A program made the translations under genes and the position numbers. A model generated the notes under the pieces. It searched no databases. It was not told the origin of the DNA and saw only the letters and a program-made list of their open reading frames with translations. From Steinernema hermaphroditum (taxonomy: Eukaryota; Nematoda; Chromadorea; Rhabditida; Steinernematidae), in NCBI GenBank assembly GCA_030435675.1, contig CM059623.1, positions 8,706,012 to 8,770,011 of the forward strand: 64,000 nt of DNA, given 5' to 3'. Positions 47,948 to 59,027 of this stretch are shown here, one piece after another (the first letter of the stretch is position 1; each line of letters opens with the position of its first letter).

Positions 47948-48698
47948 TAAAATTAGAGATTGTGTTCAAGTCTTCGGGTGGGATCTGTCGACTTTGAGTT
48001 GAACTAGAAGAACTCAAAAACTGAATCTCATTTGACCTCACGACATCACCCTCACGTCGCTATTCTAGTAATGACTTTTTGTGTACTTCCAGAAAAAGTC
48101 GATGGAAAAGCTTGGACGTGAGACGTTTCTTCCTCAAAGAACACAGACGTCACTTCGAAAATTCCGTTTCCTCTACATGTGCATTTGCATCTGTTGCCGA
48201 CCAAAGCCAATTACGGACGCGTAGCAGCTGCTTGCATTTTCCTGTAATTGCCTCCAAATGAATAATAGAGAAGATCTATTTCTGCCTCTTCCCGTTTATT
48301 CTGAGGCGTTTGTTTTTGCGGTTGATTGGTACTCCTTCCGCCGCTATGTGCACTTTCAGAAGACTGATTAAAATGACTCACCCAGGCCTTCCCTCTCTCT
48401 GCAGCTCCCCCCGAAGGAGGTTCAAAATCCAAATCCCACGTCACACCTTCTCCGAGCGCCTAATTAACATAATTAATCGCGAAACGTGATTAATCGGCGT
48501 CATCGTGCGCACTCCCAAACAGAGAAGTCGGCCGCATGCACTGCCTAATGGCCCGGCCTTCACCTTCCTCCTTTGTTTTCGCCCAAATCTGAAGCGCGAT
48601 AATCGCCGTCTGCGAGTGGCGCCGTTTAATTAACGCTTCTCCACAGGAGATAACGCCGCGGCGGTCTCCGGACGCCCCGAAGGAGCTTCGAGGAGGCG
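47948..48698. other. Upstream region of the WW-PDZ-FERM gene
   Basis: No coding exon is supported. It contains clustered TAATTA/GATTAATC words and a CTTCTCCACAG acceptor about 50 nt before the downstream start codon, so a 5' UTR intron or trans-splice is possible. Confidence 0.4.
48461..48495. promoter_or_regulatory. Cluster of homeodomain-type sites
   Basis: TAATTAA (48461-48467), TAATTAAT (48470-48477) and GATTAATC (48488-48495) lie within 35 bp, and TTTAATTAAC follows at 48625-48634. All lie within 240 bp upstream of the WW-PDZ-FERM start codon. TAATTA is the core of many homeodomain sites. Function is inferred. Confidence 0.35.
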
Positions 48699-51600
48699 AT
48701 GGACGCCGAAGACGACGATTACCACCGCGAAGGCGCCTCCGAAGTGCCCTCCAACTGCGACCTCTGCGTCCTCTCCGACCAGCGCATCTTCTACATCCAG
48801 TAGGTCGCCCCAATTCTCCCGTGGCCACTCCACCGTATTAGAGCCTAATTAGGACTAAAAGCCCGATACAATTCGAACGTTCTTCCGATGATCGATCGAC
48901 TTTGTCCCCTTGGCCCTTTTTCGAAGCGCCCAAAAAGGCGCCATATTGCAAATCGGGTTCCGCGGGGAATTGCCAAACTCAGACAATCCAATTCGGAGCC
49001 GTCGTTCGCGGACGAGTTTGCAGACGCGGATTGTGCCTGAGGGTCTATTTGTGTCCTAATTTATGGTTATGATGTGACATTCACATCATGGACGCCGGGT
49101 GTCGTCAAACGATTTTGGCACAAGAAGTTGCTCCTGGAACTGGGGGAAGGGGCCTTCAGGGGATCATCAAATCAGGGACAGGAGGTTCGGCCAAAAGGCA
49201 CCAAAAAGAGTCCATCTTGAGGAACTTCCCTGATCCTCCACTTACAGTCACACGACGAAGAAGTCGTATTGGGAACCCCCGCGCGTCTCGTGGGGATGTC
49301 CCTTCGGCTTCCCTTACGGCTGGGAGCAGGCGATCGACTCCATCGGAACGCCCTACTTCATCAAGTGGGTTTTTTCTCACCTGTCCCCACCTACCGTACC
49401 CCTACAGCCACCTGGACAAGACAACTACCTACGACGACCCTCGCCAAGGCGTCTCGGGTCTCTCCGAGAACGGCGCCGCCACACACGAAGTCCGCGAGGT
49501 AGAGGTCGAGCGCGACGCGGAGATCGGCTTCGGATTCGTCGCCGCCTCCGAGTTCCCCGTCATGGTACAGTATGTCACCGTGGGTGGTCCCAGTGAGGGG
49601 AAGCTACAAGTGCGCGACCAGCTGCTCAAAGTGAACGACGTCGACGCGCAGGATCTGCCGAAGGACCAAGTGGTGCAGCTGATCCGGGCCTCCGGAGACA
49701 TCCTGAGACTCTCGGTGACTCAGATGCCACGCCACACGGTAGGCGCCCCGATCGATCCCCGGGACAGAGCCGTTTCCAGAAGAACGCAAGGTCGAAGAAG
49801 CGCTGCAGGGTGCGCTTCACGGACCGCGTGGCCGTCTCCTCGCCGGAGTCGCCCTCCCACCTCGTGCCCTTCATCCCTAACGTCATGCGGGTCTTCCTCG
49901 AAAACGGCCACACGAAGTCTTTCAAGTACGACGACTCCACAACTGTCCAAGTAGGCTTTGACCCAGAGAGCCTCTAGACCTGGATCCTTCAGGACGTTCT
50001 GGAGAAGCTGGCCGAGAAGCTGCAGCTGAGGTGCGTCGAGAACTTCGCCCTCGTCCTCGAGCACTCCTACGGCGCCCGCTCCTCCAGGATCTCTCTCCTC
50101 AAGCCCGACCAGCTGGTGCAGTCTGTAAGTAGGACCACCCACGTCGTCCCTGAACCGCGCCACTTCAGCTCGGCTGCCGTCCGAACTCCTCGTACATGCG
50201 TTGTGTGCTCCGGGTGACCTTCGTGCCGGCGGATCCCGTGACGATGCACCGCGAGTGCGCCAACTCCTTCGCCTACTACTACCAGCAGTGCGTCAATGAC
50301 GTCGTGGGTGGTCGATTCGCGTTCGAGATGCGCTACGAGGCGTGTCTCCGCCTGGCCGCCCTCCACGTCCAGCAGCTGGCCCACGACAGCGGACTGGTGA
50401 AGAGCGATGGGACGATCAGTTTGCGACAGATGGAGTGAGTGGGGTGCCGGGTAGCACTGTAGCACGGAGTGGTTCCAGGAAAGAGTACGGTCTGGCAACG
50501 TTTCTGCCTCTGATTCTGCTGGAGAACGTGAAGGGGAAGGAGATCCGGAAGCACCTGAGGTTCTACTTAAAGAAGGACTCGGAGCAGGGCAACGCGAGTC
50601 ACTCGAAGTCGCCTCGATCCTGCGTCTGCGCGCCTCCCGACCCGATGATATGCTGTAGGCTCGGTGTTGGCCCTAAGCCACGAAACGGACGCTTTGCAGC
50701 TGAGAGCTCCATCGAGGCGTTCTTTCCCGACGTCCAGGGCACCCTCGGCATCCGCTTCAAGTACGTCCAGATCGTCGGGCACCTGCCCTCCTTCGGAGGA
50801 CGCTCCTTCTCGGTGACTCTGAAGGACTCGCTCCTCGACATGATCATGCAGATCGACCCTCGTCAGGGAATCCTCGTGAGACACCCCGGGAGGGCCCAAC
50901 CCCCCACCATCACCATTCCCTTCGAGCTGCTCGGCAGCGTCTCCATCGAGAACGAGACCGACGTCCTGAGATGCTTGAGCATAGCGCTGAGCAACGAAAG
51001 TGGCCAGGTGGGAGCGGAGTCCGACCCGTGCACAAGAAGCCCTTTAGATCCTCGACTTTCTGCTGGACAAAGACGACTCCGACGACCTTCTGCTCTACAT
51101 CTACGGGTATTACAAGCTGTGCGAGGGAAAGACGCTCAGCTACGAGGTCGTCGACAATGTCATCGACAACTACTTCGAGGAGCCTCCAGGTGAGCGCAAA
51201 AGAAAAAATCCTGACCCCGACGTGATTCGAACACGCAACCTTCTGATCTGGAGTCAGACGCGCTACCGTTGCGCCACGGAGTCATGTCCGTGGCTCCTCC
51301 CGGGCCGGTGATAACCCTCTGCTTCAGCACCTCCCTATCGCGGCATCCACTCGGTGAACGCCTCCACGTGGAGCTACTCGAACTCGATCGGACTCGGCAC
51401 CGAGATGCTCATTAACTTCGCCAACGATCCCCCCGTCTACGAGCAGGCCATCCAGGCGACCTTCTTCAACGCGCCTCAGGGAAGTCAGCCCGATCTGAGG
51501 TACCTACCACCCCGCCTATGCCGCCTACAGTAACCTCTAGTTACGCGGAGGACGGGAACGAGTACTCCGAGTCGGAGACGAACCCCGTGGTGGACGAATC

Positions 51601-54600
51601 GGCGCGGTCGCCGTCGACGGGCAGCAGGAAGTCGCGTCTCCTCCAGTCGACGGACTCCTTCCTCGTCCGAAACAAGATTCTGTCGCCACAGATGCCGCGG
51701 GATTCGATCAAGCTCCGGAAGAAGAGGTGAGTCGTCCCCTCTTTCGCCTCGATTCAAGAGAACAACGCCTCGGAAAGGGCATTCCAAGCATGCACTTCTT
51801 CGAGTCGAGACTAGTTTCGGGTGACGAATCTGTCCAGTCTCATCACAGAAGTGCACTTCTTGATCCCAGAGCATCAGGAATCGACCCTCAATCCCTTAAT
51901 TACCCTCTCAATCGGTTCCTTCCAGGAACTCCGTGCCCAGCGAGGCCTCCACCTCCTCTTCCCTCACCATTCCGAAGTACGCGCGGCGTTACTCTTCCTC
52001 CTCCGATACCGACAACTCGCTCTCCCTCCCCAGAAGACGGTCCCGCGACGACGGTGCCTCTACCGACGACGACCTGGGCGCTTCCTCCTTCGGCCTCAGC
52101 TCCCCGGATCAGATTCCGACGATCGTGCCCGCCATCGACATCGAATCTCTCGTGGGCGCGTGCCACAAGGTGGGTCCTTCGCCGCTCTCACGGGTATCGC
52201 CGACCCGGCCAGGCCTGCTTCCCCACTCCGACGTCGAATAATCGCTTCCGAAACGAATGTTTTCGCCTATTTGGCGCTTTTAATGTGTTTTGAGTGGTCG
52301 GAAAGCGGAGGTCACGTTCCCCCGAGGCTCGTTTTGGCGCCTTTTGCGCCCGACGGCAATTTGTTAATTGAAAGATTCCTCTCGCGTCGCCGTTTTGTTT
52401 TCGCCTTCCGATCCCGCCAACGGCGCTTCTCCTCTTTCGCTCCGAAACCCGAGAGCGCCGAATCTGACGCCTTCGAGTCGTTTCAGAAAGAGAACTTGGA
52501 GTCGCTGCTTCTCCTCTTTCCCGACCGTATCTGCACCGACCCCGAGCTCATCGACCTCACCTCGTGCACGCCTACCGAAGAGAGGCGCACTTTTCTTGAG
52601 GGCACCAAGGCCAAAGGTTTGTAGATGTACTGTGTGGCTTCGAGAAACATAAATGCGTTCGAATGGCATTTTGAGCACCGCAGTAGTGGAAGGAGTGTCG
52701 CACGTGTGATCAGAGGGTCCGTTTTTGGGGTGATTTCGTTTGGAGGAAATATCGCTGACGGTATCGTACCTCCTTTTGAATTCTAGAATTTGGAAGTGTG
52801 CAAAGTTTGTGGTCAGTGGTTCACTTGTTCAATGGGACATGCCCTAAAAACGTTTCGACTTGAACGCACATCAAGGCGTAAAATCTGGCCACTAGTGCTG
52901 GAAAAGAACGTATTGTGAATCCGTCACCCCCTTTTCTAATGTTCTGACTGTAAGCGCTAATATCATACTGTGTCCGTCCGTCTCCTAGTTCTGATGACTC
53001 CCCGAGACCTAAAAGGCCTAAACTAAAGAAATCTGCCTCTTTTTCTACTATGATCATGTAGGCTTTTGAGATCGGCATGTGGACAATCCCCGCCTTACCC
53101 GCCTGTGTAGGCGTGTGCATTTCTGAATGAAAACTGCAGAGAAGCGGAAGAGACGAAAATCAGAGAATTATTTATAATCTTAAATTGACTTTCAAATTGT
53201 GTTTTTTGGTCGGCGGACTGTGCCGAATCCCCTAAGTGTGCGGGAAAATCCTCCGGGAACGCCTGCCGGCATAACACGATTTGTCCACATTTGCATTCAT
53301 CCTCCGAAGAACTTTCATCGCCAATCTCGAGGCAATTATCCGACGAATTGCCTCGGAGCCGGTCGACTGATCCCCAAAGAGGTTCCATCTTTATTTTGGC
53401 TGTGGTACGTACTTCTGTTTTCGCGTGCCAAACACTTCTACAGTAACCAAACCGGTGAAGGAAGCTAATCTTGTCGTCGCTTTCGGTGATTCAGAGGTGT
53501 ATTGCCTAAAAGTTCGTGCTCACTTTGAACGTCCACGATGGGTAAACGTGCACTTGCCACTAATCACAACACATAGGGCACATCAATCCACGAGGACATA
53601 TGGTATCGGAACCAATAATACTGCCGTATTTCCTTTATTTGACCTCTTCGGATTAGAAGAACGACGTTTTGGACAACTTTCAACTTGCTCTACCTCATGT
53701 TTCTCACTTCAAAGAGATGGTAACAAACTCAGAGGCACTCTCCCCTCCCCGATCTCAATGATGTGTCCATAATCTCTTGTTTTCCGCTTCTTCACTCGCA
53801 TCTTTCCGAACCTTCCCTTGTTCCTCCTCTAGTTGCCGACGGCCAAAGCCGATTCCCCAAAACAGGAGAGCCATTAATATTTCGGAGACATCCAAGACGG
53901 ACACGCGTCAACATTTAAGTGTTGTGGCTGAATAGAGAAACAGAGTGTCGTGCCAATTAATGGCTTGATTAGTGCTGCCCACGGAAGAGAAAACGTTTCC
54001 AATGAATGAAAAGCGAGGCACAAAAGTTCTGACCCCGACGTGATTCGAACACGCAACCTTCTGATCTGGAGTCAGACGCGCTACCGTTGCGCCACGGAGT
54101 CATGTCGGTGATAATCCGTCAGGTCAGTGATAGCATATGTTGGTGGTTCTTTGTTTTGCGAAAACAAAAAAGAATTCTCCAAATCCGTGGATCTCATTAT
54201 TCGCCTCCACGTTTTCTCGTCAGCGCTTCGTCGTCTTTCGTTGAGAACAAGACGAGGGAACCCTTGGAAACGGGTCCAAAACTAATTAAGGAATAGTCAA
54301 AATTTGGGTAAACAACCAGAGATCGCAAAAAAAACGGTTCCCGAGAGAGCGAATTACGCGCGATTGTTTGCACGACACTTCTAAGGCCAATAAACGCTTT
54401 TTGGCTTCTTCGGACTGATTGGAACACGCGGCGCCACTTTTTTGCCCAAAATTCGGAGTTTCGCATTTCCTATTTTCGAATTTTATGGTCCGTGCGAGTC
54501 CATTCGTGGACACTTTTATGGCAGACGCAGTAAACCTTCGGAATGAGCGTGTTTTGTTTCGTTCTATTGTTAATAAAAAGAGCGAGTGATCTTGTGGCTA

Positions 54601-57600
54601 ACCTGCCGGGCCACGTGTAATTCTTGGTCGCTCAGATTTGTAGGAAGGCAGTCTTAATAACGTATGCATTCGTTCCTTCTCGTCAAAAATAGAACATCGC
54701 GATCACCCCGATCTCCCCCATCAAGGGGTTCCGGGTCCCAATTTGGCCCCACTCAAGCCTCTTCTCGAGTGTCTTGCCACTTGGTTGTTGCTTGAAAGCG
54801 CTTTTCGGAGAGCAGAACGACTGTTCGCTGAAATGCATAATTTCAGAAATGTCAGTCATTTGTCATCCGGCACAATAACATCCATTTATCACTACCATAA
54901 TCTCTGTTTGTATTTTCACGTCGGGCAACAGATCCCCAAAATAGGGTGTTGTTTCAGTCCATAATCCATCATCCCCAAGAACATAGAACGTGTGTTTTAT
55001 GGCGCCCTTTCTTCTCGCTATGAATACGGTCACCATCGTGTGGGGCGCTCAGGAGAGTTCGTCGGAAGTGACGTGACCTCTGCTTAAAGATTAGAGAGTC
55101 CTTTCAAAAGACTTTGAATGAAGTGATTAGGAATGCTTCCTGTGGAACAGCAATTTTTGGAACATACTTCGCAGAAAACACGGAAAAGGAATGCATATCG
55201 AATCACACGAGAGTATCGCGTTTCAAATACATATCAATTACCGCCGGAGTGTTTTCTGCTCAATCGAACGCGGCAGGAAGTCAACAACGTCGCCTTCTGG
55301 GCACCAAAAAATGCCCAGTGGCCATCTGCTGTTTGCTATATTTTGTGGTTTAGTTTTTTCTTGACTAAATAATGCCGATTTCCGCAAGCAAGAAATGGAC
55401 GATGAGCTTTAGCAGAATTGAGTCAGGAGACTAAAAGATGCAGGTTTTAAATCCCCTACAGTAGCCTCGAGAACCTAGTGCACGTCACTTTGTTTGCGTT
55501 CCCTCGGACCGAGCCTCGCCTTGCGCGATTCCTTTTCCCTGCACAAATCATGAAGCCAATCATCCGGACTTTCTAGCCTCCGTTCCGTCGTGTTTTTCGG
55601 TGCAAACCTGAAGCAAACATGTGTCCGAGACAGATTAAGAGCCACCAGCGCATGATTGGTGACATTCACGAGGCCGCGAAAAACATGATCGAGTGGAAGA
55701 TCTAATTAGCCACAAACAACGAATTCGCCCTTTAGAGAAGAAATTGTATAAGGCGTGGTGTATAATCTGGTTTATACATTGAATTGGGGTGGAAATGCGG
55801 TTAGTGAGGTCGGTTGTTTCGGCGCCAGAAGGTGTACTGTATGGCGAGACAGAGTAAAGTGTTTACGGCCAAGCTCTTGTCCACAATTAGCTGGAGACGG
55901 CGGTGATTAACTACTTTTACAATTCACCGCTTAAACGACTAATCGGAAACGTTCCCTGTCCCTTTTGTTCCAAGGCCACACACAGAGCAATTTGGGGAGA
56001 ACGCCTCGAACAACCGGCGCCCTAGTACGTGCCTTTTCATAAGCCAAAGAAAATCAAAAATCAAGCTCTCCACATCCGTCCTCCGGCTTTGATCGCCAGT
56101 GGCAAAGAGCCAAACAGCTTCCCTTTTTCGCACATTTCTTCTGGACTCGTAGATCGCCGTTTCCTCTCCTCGGCGTCCTAATTATTCATAATCTCCTCCG
56201 TTGCAGATTGGCCCCTACATAAATCGACGATGTTAGCCGCAGGGGACCGCAAGCAGGTGCGATTCGCGGCGGCGACCACGGCGCTGAGCCCGCAGAGTCG
56301 GGAGCCCCCGCCCCCCTCGGGTCAGAGGGGGCGGGACGCTCCTTCTTCGAGCAACGGAGCGCTTCGTGGACTCACCACAAGCCGAAGTTTTCCGCTCGAG
56401 GGTTCCGCGCTCGTCGACCACACAGTGACCATGGACGCCGCCATCGAGGAGTTCCTCCGGAGATCCAACTCCATCTCGGTCACCGATCAGGTCAGTCCCC
56501 CGCCCCCTTCCGCCCAGAGCACTCCTAATCGCGCCAAGAACCATTCAATGTTGGCGACAAATGTCTTCCAGATGGAAACATCTAAGAACATTTCTGTGAA
56601 TGGCGCCCTCGCGGGATTGGAGCGCATCGGATGTAAACAAGCCTTTAGGGCTACGAGCAATGTAATTGCGTGCCGAACAACTCCGGCCCCGGAATCCGAG
56701 CGAATCCGATTCCATTCCCCCGGGACACCATTCGCAAACTCTCCAAATTTATCGTTTTTCGACGTATTTAAACGTTCCGCCACCCACCGCCACCCGAAGA
56801 CTCCCCTGAGATGCCCAAAGACGATCGGTCCAAAGTTCGGAAGCCCTTCGGAGAAACCATAAAAGGTTCTTTCAGGAGAGGCGAAGGGGCGGTGATTTAC
56901 GGGCATGGTGGGCGTTTCCGAGAGATTAGGGATCAGGAATGGCTCCGTCAAGCTACACTTTGGTCCTCCTTTCAAAAGGTTCCCATCAAAGAGGAAAAGA
57001 AGTCCAAAAATGCGCACTTCTCAATGTCATTAATTAAAAAACTTCTTCTCCTTTCATTCCCCGGATATAGTCTTCGCGTCCATTTTCTAATTCAATCCCC
57101 CTTGCATCGGACCCCATGCAGCAGCCCTAATCTTCGACGTTTGCAGACGCCGCTGCTCGACGTCTCCAAGTGCCAAGTGCGCCGAATGTCGCTCAAGGAG
57201 TTCACCGGCCTCGAAGAGTCGCCGGAACGCAGAGAGTAGCCCTGATAGCCTCGGACACATCTATCATCGCCGAGTTTAGGGCCGCCGCAGCCGCCGCCGC
57301 ATACGCTTTGAACTTCGCACAGCGGCACCGTATCGCCACCGGAGGCCACAGTCCATCGCTACTCCAGAAGTGCAGCAGTCGCCGGCGGTCCTCCAGTGGC
57401 GCTGACCACTCCTGCCACATCCCAGAGGCCGTCGATGAGCTGCAGGAGGACGTCTCCGCCGACGTCGAGGAGCCTCCGCCCGAAGACGCCGACGAGGCAA
57501 TCGACTACGACGCCATAGAGGCCAAGTTCGGGTCTTCTCCTCGGGACTTTTTGACCCGAGATCGTTCCAGGCTAACTGAAATTCGATCGCGCCTTTCGGA

Positions 57601-58719
57601 GACGATGAAGGAGCTGGCGAACCAGAAGTCTCCCGTGAGGAGCGTCACCGTCGTCGCCGAGGCGGACAAGGTGGCGCTCCTAAACGAGAGCAGAAGACTC
57701 GCGGCAGGGTGAGTTCTTCCGGGTTCCTGTAGCGCCAAAAATAGTCCCTGGGACATGATTAAAGGCGAAGACGGATTATGAGCTTCGAATAAACAAACGC
57801 TCTCTGGCCGAAGACAAATTAGTCTCCGTCACCGCTGACAGAAAAGGAGAACCAAAGTGCGAACAACGCGCATTCCTCGGGAAATCCCGGAGGGACTCTT
57901 GCAGGGAATAAACGCCTGGGAGGGAAACGGTAGCGGATGGGATCAATCAAAATGAGGAATTGACGATTAAGGAAATGAGATTCACCCGCTAGAACAAAAA
58001 GTACGACTGCAGAGGAAAGCAATGGGGCGGGATCGATGGCGACGGGACTCAATCACCCGCCAAATGGGAAGTGTCTCCGTCAGATTTTACGACTTTCGAC
58101 ATGCCAGAGTATTCGGCGTTGGACCACGAGAAAATCACCGAGGGGACGAGATATTCACCGTAAACCTTCGGAGGCTACCGTACCCTGCCTAGAGTCCCAT
58201 TATTTTTCGCACCTGACACAATGAGACCAGTTGATCTCTCGGAGTCCACAAATACCGTACCCTCACACTCATTGAATCCCTTCTCTTTCAGATGTAAACA
58301 CATGGTCCGCGCAGTGTCAGAAGGTCACCCCGACCAACGGAGCGCTTCTACAGTACACCACGTGGTCGAGAGCGCCGACCGCGTGACCGGCGCTGCAGAG
58401 ACCATAATTGCCAAGAGCGGTTCGTCCGTTTTCAGTGCCCAGCTGATGACCGCGAAAACAGAACAGGTTCGTCGCCAGCTGCCCTTATCCCGGTCGAGAC
58501 TCTGTTTACGCCACCAACCTTAAATTGAATAACTCAATCTGCGATCAACTCAAATTGCTTTTTCAGATGCTAAACGCGTTGGCCGACACGGTGGCACATC
58601 TCCGACAAGCCGAAGGCAAAGACCCATTCGGCTCGGAGACGAAGGAGCTGATTCGCTCCAGCACCACCCTGGCCGCGACACTCACCCAACTCCTCGCCGC
58701 CGCTCGAACAATGAAGTAA
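48699..58719 (+). CDS. WW-PDZ-FERM scaffold protein (FRMPD4/Preso-like)
   Basis: A cortical or synaptic scaffold. Seventeen exons join in phase into about 1216 residues: 48699-48799, 49248-49364, 49408-49738, 49780-49950, 49993-50124, 50169-50434, 50479-51007, 51048-51189, 51328-51499, 51541-51726, 51926-52169, 52487-52616, 56207-56490, 57147-57235, 57280-57708, 58292-58466 and 58567-58719. Order: a WW-like stretch (FYIHHTTKKSYWEPPR), a WW domain (YGWEQ...YFINHLDKTTTYDDPR, about 56-85), PDZ (IGFGFVAASEFPV...GGPSEGKLQVRDQLLKVND, about 100-180) and FERM (about 205-600, with FIPNVMRVFLENGHTKSF and YEACLRLAALHVQQLA). Ser-rich linkers and a C-terminal Ala/Leu-rich helical region follow. The domain order and the PFGFPYGWE and GGPSEGKL motifs match FRMPD family members. 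The 3.6-kb intron 12 join (52616 to 56207) rests on phase agreement only; without it the frame stops at 52624. An extra intron may exist near 50595-50700. Confidence 0.88.
51212..51283 (-). tRNA. tRNA-Trp (CCA), nested in a scaffold-gene intron
   Basis: The minus strand gives a full cloverleaf. The acceptor arms are GACTCCG and CGGGGTC, the D arm is GGCGCAACGGTAGCGC, and the anticodon loop CTCCAGA has anticodon CCA. The T arm is GCGTGTTCGAATCACG. It lies antisense in the 138-nt intron 51190-51327 and is identical to the copy at 54030-54101. Confidence 0.95.
52617..56206. other. Long intron 12 (or intergenic space) of the scaffold gene
   Basis: This 3.6-kb stretch lies between a GTTTGT donor and a CGTTGCAG acceptor with matching phase. 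It contains a tRNA-Trp gene and no other supported gene; frames such as 53425-53772 plus are not recognised. If the splice is not used, it separates two genes. Confidence 0.5.
54030..54101 (-). tRNA. tRNA-Trp (CCA), second copy
   Basis: Identical in sequence and strand to 51212-51283. Flanks are also related: both continue with CATGT and later CGGTGATAA on the plus-strand right side, the first copy carrying an extra 18 nt or so between them. This indicates a local duplication of tRNA plus flank. Confidence 0.95.
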
Positions 58720-59027
58720 CGCTTCCCGCTTGCATGCAAAGCAATAATTGTGATGGAAATATTTCGTACCTTAAATTACTTTCACAACCGTATGATCGAG
58801 AAAAAAGCACAAGATTCAGTAAGGAAATCACACGAGCAGTAGGGAAAAGCTCAATGAAAGACAGCCGGATTTAAGAATCCAACAAAACTGGGCATGAAAG
58901 GAGAAGAAGTGGCGACTATACAGGACAAATAATACCGCTATTGAGAGTAGAAGTGAACATTGCTCAGAAACAATCATCAAGACTGGGTACAGAACTCCTT
59001 GGAGGCATGCTACTGGACATGAGGCGC
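58720..59027. other. 3' UTRs of two converging genes
   Basis: About 300 nt between the stop codons of the plus-strand scaffold gene and the minus-strand SLAIN-like gene. No coding content is seen. Confidence 0.5.
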
